From the NCBI GenBank assembly GCA_963825075.1, contig CAWGRX010000042.1:60720-124719 (forward strand): a stretch of 64,000 nt of DNA, in the 5' to 3' direction. Made by a program: the position numbers and the translations under genes. This stretch comes from CAWAVN01 sp963825075 (GTDB taxonomy: Bacteria; Planctomycetota; Planctomycetia; Planctomycetales; Planctomycetaceae). Shown here piece by piece: positions 53,658 to 63,493 of this stretch. Numbering within the stretch: the stretch's first letter is position 1; every line of letters starts with the position of its first letter. The notes beneath the pieces were generated by a model. It saw only the letters and a program-made list of their open reading frames with translations. It did not search any database and had not been told where the DNA came from.

Positions 53658-53726
53658 TGAGCGGCACGGCGCTAGCCGCCGGTATTTCTTCTTCCACCAA
53701 ACCGGTGGCTAGCGCCATTCCGCTCA
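53658..53726. repeat. Paired family C elements forming a long hairpin between convergent genes
   Basis: TGAGCGGCACGGCGCTAGCC pairs with the inverted copy GGCTAGCGCCATTCCGCTCA across a short AT-rich loop; CCGGT and ACCGG extend the stem. It spans the junction of the PQQ-propeller gene (stop 53649) and the Tsr3-like gene (stop 53724), so a bidirectional terminator role is likely. Confidence 0.7.
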
Positions 53727-54191
53727 GTCATCGTTCGAACGGTTCTCAATCCGTTCGCGGTTCTTGGCGAGGAACTCCTCGGCCCAAAGGTAGTGGTCGA
53801 GGAGCGAAGCGGTCTCGCGGCCCAATTGCGTATAAGCCCCGTAAATCGCTTCGATCGTCGCAAGACCCGCGGCGGGATCGTCGAACAATTTGGAATTGCG
53901 GGGATAGGCCGTCTCCCACGCGGGCAGGCTGCGGACCGGCAGGTCGGCGAACTCGGCTTCCATTTTCTCCGCCCACCGCCAAGTCCCGTCCAGCACCAAC
54001 AAACCTTTGTCGGCATCGTCTTCAGACAGCAAAGGCCCGCCGATGCCCAATCGCACGTAGCCATCCAACGCTTCCGGCCCCCGGTTCGGGTATTTCCAGA
54101 ACACAAACCCCTCCCGCCCGCGCAAGGGGGCGACGGTGCATTTGCGAATCCGCTCTTTGGGATGAACAACAATAATCGTCGGCGGGTGCAT
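53724..54191 (-). CDS. Tsr3-like (DUF367) protein
   Basis: 155 residues from the ATG at 54191, MHPPTIIVVHPKERIRKCTV. The HPKERIRKCTVAPLRGREGF start and the core LLVLDGTWRWAEKMEAEF match Tsr3, where a DCSW strand binds SAM. The C-terminal LAAxxxxG-like SKLFDDPAAGLATIEAIYGA and YLWAEEFLAKNRER also fit. Tsr3 transfers the aminocarboxypropyl group from SAM to 18S rRNA in eukaryotes and archaea. A bacterial member might modify rRNA or tRNA. DCSW reads LDGTW here, so the SAM-site motif is altered. The longer frame upstream to 54338 overlaps the next gene. Confidence 0.65.
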   Translation of the reverse strand: MHPPTIIVVHPKERIRKCTVAPLRGREGFVFWKYPNRGPEALDGYVRLGIGGPLLSEDDADKGLLVLDGTWRWAEKMEAEFADLPVRSLPAWETAYPRNSKLFDDPAAGLATIEAIYGAYTQLGRETASLLDHYLWAEEFLAKNRERIENRSNDD

Positions 54192-54214
54192 GATGACAAT
54201 CGGCGGCGCGAGCG

Positions 54215-57200
54215 TTATCCCGCGTGGGGGGTCGGAATGAGGGATTCGGGTGGCAGCAGATTGACTTTGTGGTCGAAGAGGTTGGGAATCCGCTCGACCG
54301 ATTGCTCGGCTTCCCAGCAGGCGACCCAGGCGTTCCAAGCAATGGGAAGCTCGACATAGAGCGCATGATCCGCGGCCAGAGTGGGCAGATCGTATTCGCG
54401 GGCCACCGCGCGCGGCCGGGGCCGAATCAGCGGGCGTTGGTGCAGATCGTAGCGGACTTCCGATGCGTATTGGCCGTCGGGCCAGATCACCAGGCCCCGG
54501 TCCGTCACATCATAGGGAGGAAGTCCCGGGCCGAAGCAGCCGCGTAGCTGTTCCCGCACCACATCCACGCCGGCAAGCCGATAAAAGCCTGTTATCGCCA
54601 GACCCAGCGTTTGCCGCTCCCCGTCTTTCAGGTCGTCCAGCCACCCCGCCTCCAAAACACCGACCATCAGCCAACCGGATTGCTCTTGAAACGCCAATTC
54701 GAGCGGCCCGCCATTGAGTTCGGGGCACCCTACAGCGATGCGAATGCTGTTCGAGGCCACCCGCACGTTTTGCACGGAAAGCTGTTTGTCCTCGAACTGC
54801 CGGCTTTCTTCCAAGAGCACCAACAGTTCCCGCTCCACGAAATGCTGGATCTCTTGCAGCGTGTGGTGCAATTTTTCTTCGTAGCGGACCCGCAGACGCT
54901 TGCGGCGGACAGGCCGGCGGGTGCGGTCGATCCCGCGCAGCTTGCGGAAGATTTTGGGGATCGTCCCCGAATGAAAGCCGGGCTTCATCAGGCGGATCAT
55001 CGTTTCGCCGTGGCTGCCGACGAGGACGGGTCTGAGGTTGGCTTTGCGATTGGCCGCGTAGAGCTTCCAGTTTTCTTTGAACTCCCACACCAAAAACCCG
55101 AAGATCCCCGGCGTGAGGAAGATGATCACGCCGGTGAGCGCGATCGCGGGGTCGTGGCCCAAAAACGGCAAGATCGCCCGGTACACCACCGGGGACAGCG
55201 GCACCAAAAACTTATGCGACACCGTCACCACCGGGAAATGTTTAATCGGGTTGATTTGCGGTTCGATCAACAGCGTGACCAAAGCCCGCACGAAAAACGC
55301 CACGAAGGCCCACACGAATCCCAAGACCGCTTTGGCGATCAGCGTGATCACATTCTGGCCGCTGCGGAAGCGGAGCAGTTCATCGACGGCGTACATAAAC
55401 CGCTCAAAGGTTTCCAAGACCCGTTTGAAGAAGTTCGTGACGACTTCAAACAGCGCGATAAACCATTTGACACGGATGTGGTCCCAGGCTTGGTAAATGC
55501 GTTCGGTGGTGAGTTCCTCCAGATCGCGGCCGGCCCGCGAATTGAGGGCCAGCGCAAACGCCAAAAACATCACGCCGCCCCAAAGCGGAGCCGGGCGTTC
55601 GTACAATCCCAATTGCGGCAACAGCAACCAGGCCGTCGCCGTGAAGATCAACGGATATAAGACATGCCGCCTAAGCCAGCGCATGGGCCGGCTGCGAAAG
55701 ATCTTCCGCAGGAACTCGTGCTTCCAGAACCAGCGGGGCAGATCGTAAACCAGCCGCCGGACGCCCATAAAGGCGGACTTGATGAAATCCAACACCGCGA
55801 GGCGAAACGGGCGGACGTGAATCATCCCGCACAAAAACGCCCCCAACAATACGATCCCCAAAATAAACGGAACCGTGTTCGCGGGATCAAACCAACTCAA
55901 AAGATGCGCAGGTTGTCCGCCGGCGAGATGATTCGCGGCCGCTCCGATTTTGTTGGCTCCGGCCTTGGACGCTTCGGCGAGCGACCCCGCGGAAGCACCG
56001 TGATTGACGCCGTAGATTTTGTCGAACAGATGCTTAAGGCCTTCCAAAATCACCACCGCTCCGCCGAAGGGCACGGCGATGTAAATGGTGGCGAAGCGGC
56101 CGGCCGGCGTGCCGAACGCCGCCGAACTCACCTTCTGCAGTCCCCGCAAATAAAACTCGCCCCGGCGATAAACGCCGTCCAAGAGCACCTTCAACCGGCG
56201 GTCGGCTTCGAGCAGCCAATCCCCGGTCCACATTTCCGCGGGGCTTGCCAAATCCGGCATCTTCAGATTGTTGCGGGAGATCGCATCCCGCAGCATGCTC
56301 ATGTTGAGAAAGCCGTGATGCACGACCTTGTCGAGAAGTTCCTCGATGATCTTCCGCCGCGAGACCCGTTCCGGCAGGTTTTCTGGTTCCAGACCGACGT
56401 CATCGAGGGCCTGCGACATTAGCGGACGCAACCGCTCCCGCAGTTGGATTTCCACCTTGTAGGCCGCTTCGTGGAGCAAATGGTTGAGTTGTTCGCGTTC
56501 GAAACCGGACAGGCGAATCGCCATCAGCCGCGACGTCGCTCGGCGGAGATGTTTGTTGATGCGGACTTCCCGCTGGTTGGGCAGCGTCCGGCGAATGGGC
56601 TGCCGGCCGAACGAGCGAATCCAGCCGCCCAAATCCAAATGCGAAATCTCCCGCTCGTGGTCGATGCAGACTTTTTGAAGATCGTAAAGCAGGCGTTTGT
56701 CGGCGTTCCAAAATCCCTGCGAAGACTTGGCAAGCAGACTGACCATCACGTCCCGCCAGGCCGCGGTTTCGCCGTCATCGAAGCCGAGCGCCTTCTGCAA
56801 TCGGCGGGAGAGTTGTTCGAGTTCGCCCATTGCCACGATCGAGGTTTCTCCCGATTGCCCGCCCGGCGCATGCCGCGCCGCTTTGAGCCGCAACAGTGCC
56901 GCCCGCACCGCGTTGCCCTGCTCGCTGACGCGGTTCGCTTTTTGAATCAAACGGTCGAACAGTTTTCGATTCGGCGCGTGAGCCGGCGAGCCGAGCCGCG
57001 TAAGCGATTGGGTGTAGGTGCCGTCATTTGATTTGACCCGGCCCCTCACAAGGGCACCGACGGCAGGTTGGTCCGGCTCGCCATTTGTCAAATGCGAAGT
57101 TTCGGCGGCGAGCCGAGCCTCGTAAGAAGCCCGGTGAAGGACACGTTCCTCTGCCTCCTTCCGCAAACCTTCGGCGCGGGGGCTCCTTCGGGACGCGTGG

Positions 57201-57868
57201 TCTCCAGGAGATACAGCACATCCAGGTCCTGGCTGAAGACCGCATCGATGCGGGGATAATCTTCGAGAGCCGGGAAGAACGCCGCGAGCCGCCGGGGTTC
57301 AAAATACCTGAGCTGCAAATACACCGCCGCCGCTTCGATATAGGCGGCCGTGAAGTCTTCCGGCGGGAGCAGAAAATCCTCGTCCCGGATCACCGCATAC
57401 ATCTCATCAAATTCGACCTGGCCGATCTGATCGATCCGCTCGCGAATCAAAGCCGGCGTGAGTTCCCCCGACTCCACTTTCGCCGCCAAGGTGGCATCGA
57501 TGCGGGCATGAAACAACAACTTCCAATACCTTACCAGAAGCTGTTTGAGCGTCAGCCCCGGCAGTTTCCCATCGCCGGGTTGGGCGAGCAGAATCGCCGG
57601 CGTGGGCACTTCGTCGGCCCGGCTAATCCCCAATTCGTCCCACGCGACCAGATGCAACAATTCATCCGCCGCGATGACGTAACTCTTCCGGTGCGGCACC
57701 TGCATCCCGAACCGCGACAGGTCGCGTTCGGAGCGAATCACCCGCCGCACGACGCGCAGGCACCGGGAACGCCGCCGGGTCCACCGCCCGCACCGCGTCC
57801 GCCGCCTTTTGCAAAAGGAGTTCGCTGGCTTCGCTGTTCCCCACCAACCTCGCCCTTAACCCATCCAC
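54215..57868 (-). CDS. Very large multi-pass membrane protein, unknown function (two frameshifts)
   Basis: About 1,217 residues if two indels (near 57165 and 57740) are bridged. The N-terminal part has FKFPVDGLRARLVGNSEASE, then RRVIRSERDLSRFGMQVPHR and GLTLKQLLVRYWKLLFHARI. The main part (54215-57166, 983 residues) has helical blocks, at least five membrane helices around residues 350-690 (FATIYIAVPFGGAVVILEGL, FILGIVLLGAFLCGMIHV, LIFTATAWLLLPQLGLY, AVLGFVWAFVAFFVRALVTL) and a ~270-residue soluble C-terminus. The start is uncertain (GTG at 57868 is a guess). No family is recognised. The Tsr3-like gene follows 23 bp downstream. Confidence 0.6.
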
Positions 57869-57927
57869 GGGAAACTTAAACCTGAATGGCCTGGTGACAT
57901 AACTCGAACTGGAAGGTTCACTTCTTC

Positions 57928-57984
57928 GTAGCGGTGGCTTCCAGCCGCCGAGATCGATCCACGGCGGCAAGATGCCACCGCTAC
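57928..57984. repeat. Palindromic element (GTAGCGGTGGC ... GCCACCGCTAC)
   Basis: An 11-bp perfect outer stem plus an inner CCGCCG/CGGCGG stem forms a hairpin just upstream of the large membrane protein gene. It is the first of several palindromic units in the 920-bp gene-free stretch 57869-58789. Confidence 0.8.
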
Positions 57985-58230
57985 GAGTCCTTCCGTATTA
58001 AGTGTATCGGAAAAACGACCAAGTTGGCCACTAGGGATTGCTGAGTTTCTCGAAGATGACCGCTGAAACGCTTGCGGCTCGTGGGTAGAACACCCGTCCG
58101 AGTTTCGCTTCCAAGCGAATCTAACGAATAGGACGATTCTGACGATTCATCAGCCGCATGACGCTGGCTCCGGTTCCCATCCATTAGCCGCAGGGGGGCA
58201 CCGCCCGCATGGTGGTCCTCCCCGGGGGGG

Positions 58231-58295
58231 CTGGGGTCAGTTTGTCGCGAATTGCGTTGAATCGAGAAAAAACTGAATCGACAAACTGCCCCCAG
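58231..58295. repeat. REP-like hairpin 1 (CTGGGGTCAGTTTGTCG ... CGACAAACTGCCCCCAG)
   Basis: Imperfect 17-bp inverted ends enclose a 30-nt AT-rich loop. The CTGGGG...CCCCAG ends are shared with the next hairpin 21 bp away. It lies in the gene-free stretch; frames through it are not family-like. Confidence 0.8.
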
Positions 58296-58315
58296 CGGTT
58301 TGCGTGCTGGCTCGT

Positions 58316-58374
58316 CTGGGGGCAGGCTGCCGATGCCGTCGGCTTCCATGCCGCTTGCGGCTGCCTGACCCCAG
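58316..58374. repeat. REP-like hairpin 2 (CTGGGGGCAGGCTGCCG ... CGGCTGCCTGACCCCAG)
   Basis: A 59-bp palindrome with ends CTGGGG/CCCCAG like hairpin 1 but a different arm sequence. Two such units in tandem are typical of repeats mobilised by a Y1/RAYT-type transposase, none of which is in this window. Confidence 0.8.
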
Positions 58375-58599
58375 CCACTCGCCCGGAGTACGTAAAACGA
58401 ATTAAAGTCTTCGATCATCGTGACTTTTCGGGGAGCGTGCAAAAAGTTGTCGGTTTGGTTTACAGCGGGATTGCCGGCCGTTTTGCGGTTGGGGCGGCGG
58501 GCGGGAGTTCGGCCAGTGTTTGCCGATAGTTCCAAGGCATCCAGCGTTCGGGATGGGTTGCGACTTCGTCGGCATGACCGAGGAGCTCGGTCAGTAAGT

Positions 58600-58775
58600 G
58601 TAGGGCAGGCTCCTGCCTGCCTTCCTTTTGGAATTCGTAATGGTATCGGTACGTTAATCGGGTTTCCCTTACTCGTCGGCCCGCTCGGAGGTCTTCCACC
58701 CGGGACGTGGGCTCGACGATAATTCGGCATCCTCACGTCATTCCACCAAGGAAGGCAGGCGGGAGCCTGCCCTAC
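58600..58775. mobile_element. 176-bp MITE-like element with 26-bp terminal inverted repeats
   Basis: GTAGGGCAGGCTCCTGCCTG at 58600 is matched, one base different, by the inverted copy ending GGAGCCTGCCCTAC at 58775 (26 bp each side). Each end is itself a small hairpin. The inner ~120 bp carry no gene with family likeness; one 79-codon frame (58460-58699, minus) crosses the left end and is not convincing. Confidence 0.65.
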
Positions 58776-58789
58776 GAAAACTAAGTTAT

Positions 58790-59377
58790 TTATCTATCAA
58801 GTTTCACGTCGCCTCGGCAAATTATATCCATTCTATTATGATTTTCTTCCGGTCTGATGAAGCCAAGTAGGGTCCGCTGTGCGGACCATTTTTCTTTCAC
58901 TCCAATCGGCCGCACTTGCGTCGTTGACAAGACAATCGTTTGGTTCATCTCACGAAGGCCGCTTGCAAACCAAACCCGAGGGTCCGCACAGCGGACCCTA
59001 CTTGGCTGTGCGGACCATTTTTCTTTCACTCCAATCGGCCGCACTTGCGTCGTTGACAAGACAATCGTTTGGTTCATCTCACGAAGGCCGCTTGCAAACC
59101 AAACCCGAGGGTCCGCACAGCGGACCCTACTTGGCTGCATGGCGGAACAGACGGTGTCCACGTATTGTTGGACATCATCGACGCCATGCCCGCGTAACAG
59201 ATGAGCGACCGCCTGATGCACGGCAATCGCTTCATCATCGAGGTCCGCGTGTTTGTCGGCCAGGTGGTCGGCCATCTCGCGGCGGTATTCCCACACCAAA
59301 AGCCCCGCCAATAACAGACCCAACGTCAGATTGACGATCAGCAAAAGTTGCAGACGCACGGAGAAGGGTTTGATCAT
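58790..59377 (-). pseudogene. Sensor (histidine kinase-like) N-terminus truncated by the 129-bp element
   Basis: Starts MIKPFSVRLQLLLIVNLTLG at the ATG 59377. One membrane helix (LLLIVNLTLGLLLAGLLVW) and a short periplasmic part (DLDDEAIAVHQAVAHLLRGH) to about residue 81 (CSAMQ) look like the opening of a two-component sensor kinase. From there the frame is only element sequence to the stop at 58790. The HAMP, kinase and ATPase domains are missing. Position next to the cus genes suggests it once sensed metal. Confidence 0.65.
58863..59134. mobile_element. Duplicated 129-bp palindrome-ended element (two tandem copies)
   Basis: Two near-identical copies at 129-bp spacing (GCGGACCATTTTTC at 58881 and 59010). 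Outer ends are inverted: CCAAGTAGGGTCCGCTGTGC at 58863 and GCACAGCGGACCCTACTTGG at 59115-59134. As 129 bp is 43 codons, the minus-strand sensor frame runs through both without a stop (motif MNQTIVLSTTQVRPIGVKEK twice). This looks like a small non-autonomous element that duplicated or jumped next to itself. Confidence 0.85.
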
Positions 59378-59466
59378 TTTTGCCCCCGATTTCGGTGGGA
59401 CGGTTTGAAAAGGCCCGGCGGGAAAATCCCGCCAGGCTCGACATTTCTTCTGTAGCCCCACCCGGA

Positions 59467-59924
59467 TTACGGAGACTGCGTTTGCGACTTGAGCGATGCC
59501 GCATAAAGGGCGTTGACTTTGCTCACGTAGGTCTTGGGGTCTGCTGCGATCTTTTTCGTGCAGGGCGGGCAGCAGACGTAGATGATCTGTCCCTCGGCGA
59601 TTGTCCACTTGGGATTTTTCGGGAGCGGCTTGTTCATCACGGGGCACTTTGTCTGGGCTTTGGCGAAGTTGGCGTGAATGGTCGCCCAATGCTTGGGATC
59701 GACTTTGCCCTTCAGGCAGCCCTGGCAGCACAGGTAAACCTCTTCCTGACCGATTTTGGCCTTGATCGGCTGGCCGTGGCTGCCGAGCTTTTGGCCGGAC
59801 ACGGGACAGATTTCCTGCACGGCGATTCCGCCTGCTCGGGGGATTTCGGTTCCTCGGCAACTGCCAAAGCACCGGTTCCCAAAACGAGCGCGATCGCCGC
59901 GAGCATTCCTTGGAAGTTTTTCAT
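59467..59924 (-). CDS. Small exported metal-binding protein with two CPV...CC modules (frameshifted)
   Basis: About 152 residues from the ATG at 59924, signal MKNFQGMLAAIALVLGTGAL. The frame breaks just after EEPKSPEQAE (near 59830, beside a GGGGG run), and one indel links it to the rest. The mature part has two related modules: ICPVSGQKLGSHGQPIKAKI plus YLCCQGCLKG, and CPVMNKPLPKNP plus YVCCPPCTKK. This resembles the TRASH/YHS-type Cys clusters that bind copper or other soft metals. It follows cusA by 67 bp on the same strand and is probably a periplasmic metal chaperone. Confidence 0.72.
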
Positions 59925-59991
59925 CGTCTACTCCTTTCTTTCGTCAACAGAATCGAACACTACCAAACGAAACATTCCGTAGCGGGGGCGT

Positions 59992-62900
59992 TCAGGCGGC
60001 CAAGTTGTCCTCCAGCACTTCGGCGGGAGTCCAAATCTCATCTTGAAAGCCGGCCCGCATTTTGAGTTCCATATAAGCACAATACAGCGTGGGCACGATG
60101 AACGAGGTAAACGGCTCGATCAGCATGCCACCGAAGACCGGCAGCGCCATCGCCCGGGCCACGTCCGCGCCGCGGCCCGTGGAAATCAACACAGGCACCA
60201 AAGCGGCCAGCGTGGTGAGCGTGGTCATCAAGCAGGGACGGATCCGCTTGAGGCCGGCTTCGTAAATCGCGTCTCGCAAGTCTTGGCCGACTCGAATCGT
60301 CCCGGCGTTTGAGCACCTGGCGGATATAGGTGGCCATCACGACGCCGTCATCCACCGCCACGCCGAACAGCGCGATAAAGCCCACCCAGATCGCGGTGTT
60401 CATCTCCACGCCCATCAAAGCGACGGCGATCATGCCGCCCGCAAACGACACGGGAATCCCGGAAAACACCACGAGCGAAATCGGCAGGTTCCGAAAATCG
60501 AGGTAGATGAGCAGCAAGTTGATGAGCATCACCGGCGGGCACGATCCACAGCAAACGCCGATTGGCTTCGATTTGATTTTGAAACGAGCCGACGGCTTGC
60601 AACTCGAAATTGCCTTCGGGAAATTTTAAGTCGCCCGAGGCCCGCGCTGCGCGCAGCGAGTTCATCACCGCATCCACCGTTTCCAGGTCGCCGGCGATGC
60701 CCGACGGGGAAAACGCGACATGGGCCACCAGTCGGGCATCTTCGCTGTTGATCGCCCCCGGCCCCCAGGTCGTCGTCGACCTGGGCCAGTCGCTCCAGCG
60801 GCACGACTTCTTCGGAATGCGTGACGACGGGCACCTTGTGCAGTTCGTCGAGTCGTTCCCGCACGTTGCGTTGGTAGCGGATCTGGATCGGATAGCGTTC
60901 GCGGCCTTCCACGGTGGTCGTCACATCCACGCCGCCCAGGCCCGCCGAGACGATCTGGTTGACCATCATGCGTCGTCATGCCGTAGCGGGCCGCCTCCTC
61001 GCGATCGACCTCGAATTCGTAGTACGGCTTGCCCATCACGATGTCCGGATTGACCGTGCCGGCATTGACCAGCGGAGTGTTCTTGAGATGCTCGGCCACG
61101 GCGAGCGACGCTTTCGCCAGGCCCTCCAGACTATCGCCGTAATCGCGAACGGCCATCGACGCCTTGATGCCGCTTTGCAGCATGACGACCCGGCCTTCGA
61201 TCGGCTGCAGCGGCGAAGCCGGCGTCACGCCCGGCAGCGTGGCCACGCGGTTGATCTCGTCCCAGATCTTCCGCGCGGTCATGCCCTCCCGCCATTGGCT
61301 TTGCGGCTTGAGCATGACATAGGTTTCAACCATCGCGGCCGGCGCCGGATCGAGAGCCGAATCCACGCGGCCGATTTTGCCCAGCACATTGGCGACTTCG
61401 GGAATCTCCTTGATCAACGCATCCTGCGTTTGCAGCACTTCCATCGCTTGGGAGAAACTCGCCGCCGGGTACAGGCTGGGCATGTAAAACCAACTGCCTT
61501 CGTCCAGGGCGATCCAGTCGTCGGTCTTGAGGCCGGTGAAAGTGTGCTTGGCCTGCACGTAGCCCGGCACTTCGTTGAGATCCGCACCGAGCATCGCGAC
61601 ATAACTGTTCAACAGGCCGCAGCACCGTCGGCAGGCCAATCCAGGCTCCCAGTCCGATCACGAAAATCGACGCAGGGAAACGAGAGCATCAGCACCTTTT
61701 GGTCGCAGGGCCAATCGCAATCGGCCCGCATACATCCAATGCACGAATCGGCTGACGGGGTTCTCTTCCATCGGCCGAATTTTTTCCCGCATCATCCACC
61801 AGCCGGCGAAGAAGCCCACACCGGCGGCTGCCGCCGCGAACCATTCCGCGTGCCAACCGGTCCAGGCTTCGAGCTGATCGCCCCACACGAAATAGCAGAG
61901 CCCGCCGCAGAGCGCCGCAAAGCTCAAGGCGGTCGCGAGGCTGGTCCGGCCACGACTTGCGGCGAGGACTTCGCAGGAACAATCGGCAGAGCAACGGCAC
62001 GACGGTCACGGCCACGATCAGGCTGGCTGCGAGCGCGAAGGTTTTCGTCCAAGCCAGCGGCGCGAACAGCCGATGGTCCCGCCCCGTCAGAAAGAACACG
62101 GGCAGGAAGCTGACGATCGTCGTGCTGACGGCCGTGATCACCGCCGGCACGACTTCGCCGCGGCTTCGCGAATGACTTGCAAGCGGCCTCTGGCTCCGCT
62201 CGGGCGAACCCGCGGCTTCCCAGTCCGCGAGGCGTCCATAGATGTTTTCCAGCACAATGATGCCCATATCGACCATCGTGCCGATGGCGATCGCGATGCC
62301 CGCCAAGGACATGATGTTGGCATCCACGCCGAAGACCTTCATGGCGATGAACGACATCAACACGGCCATCGGCAACGTGATCGCGATCACCAGGCTGGCC
62401 CGCACGTGCAGCAGAAACAGCACCATCACCGCGATGGTGATAAGCGTTTCGTGCACCAGCGCATCGGACAGCGTGGCGACGGTTTCATCGATCAACAGCG
62501 TGCGGTCGTAGATGCCGTGAATCTGGATGCCGCCGAGTTCCGATTCCAGCGCGGCGATTTTCTGCTTTACGCGGTCGATCACATCTCGCGGGTTTTCGCC
62601 GTAGCGCATCACGACCACGCCGCCGACCGCTTCCCGGCCGTTCAAATCCAAAGCCCCGCGCCGAAACGCGGGACCGATCTGAACTTGGGCCAGGTCTTTG
62701 ATTCGCACCGGCACGCCGTCGCGGGTGAGCGACGACCGTGTTCTCGATCTGCTCGATGGTTTCCGGTTCGGTCTTGCCGGAGCCGATGAAGCCTTTGCCC
62801 CGCACGATGAACTCCATGCCGCCCGATTCGACGGTCTTGGCGCCCACATCGATGTTCGAGGCTTTCACCGCGTCGATGACCTGGCTCAGCGGAATGTCGT

Positions 62901-63493
62901 GATAGCGGAGCTTGTCGGGATCGACTTCGATTTGATACTGCCGAACATAGCCGCCGATCGAAGCGACCTCGGCCACGCCGTCGACCGATTGCAGCGCATA
63001 CTTGATGAAGAAATCCTGCTTGGACCGCAGCTCCGCCAGGTCCATGCCCGCGGGCGGTTCGAGCACGTAGTAGTAGATCTGCCCCAGCGCCGTGGCATCG
63101 GGCGCGAGCGTGGGCGTCACGCCATCGGGCAGCGAGCCGGAAACGGTCGTCAGTTGCTCCGCCACGCGGGAGCGCGCCCAGTAGAAGTCGACGCTGTCGT
63201 CGAACGTCACCTGCACGAAGCTGAAGCCGAACATGCTCTTGCCGCGCACGCTTTTCGAGCCGGGCACGGCCTGCAAAGCGACCGACAGCGGATAGGTGAT
63301 CTGGTCTTCCATGTCCTTGGGCGAACGGCCCATCCATTCGGTGAGCACGATCACCTGGTTCTCGCCCACGTTGGGAATCGCATCGAGCGGGAACTTTCTG
63401 CGTGGAATACCAGCCATACCCTATTACGGCCAGGGCTAGGGCGAGGACCACCAACCGTTCGCGGAGACAAAAATCCAAAATCTTTGAAATCAT
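59992..63493 (-). CDS. CusA/CzcA-type heavy-metal RND efflux pump (many frameshifts)
   Basis: About 1,160 codons. It opens MISKILDFCLRERLVVLALA, then FPLDAIPNVGENQVIVLTEW, RDGVPVRIKDLAQVQIGPAF, VMVLFLLHVRASLVIAITLP, IGTMVDMGIIVLENIYGRL, EVVPAVITAVSTTIVSFLPV and YSF-like C-terminal helices (IALFGVAVDDGVVMATYIRQ). The protein is recognisable throughout, but the frame shifts about ten times (near 63400, 62735, 62220, 62165, 61940, 61690, 61635, 60965, 60740, 60535 and 60300). Either this is a young pseudogene or the assembly has indel errors here. It overlaps the adaptor gene by 4 bp (ATGA). Confidence 0.8.

Noticed and set aside
57981..58736. A 251-codon minus-strand frame and smaller frames in the repeat nest
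   Set aside because: They run across several palindromic elements and show no family sequence.
58863..59134. CRISPR or phage-related array at the doubled 129-bp unit
   Set aside because: Only two identical long units with inverted outer ends and no spacers; it fits a small mobile palindrome-ended element.
59992..63493. Programmed frameshifting in cusA
   Set aside because: There are about ten shifts in varied contexts and no slippery site with downstream structure was seen; indel error or decay is far more likely.
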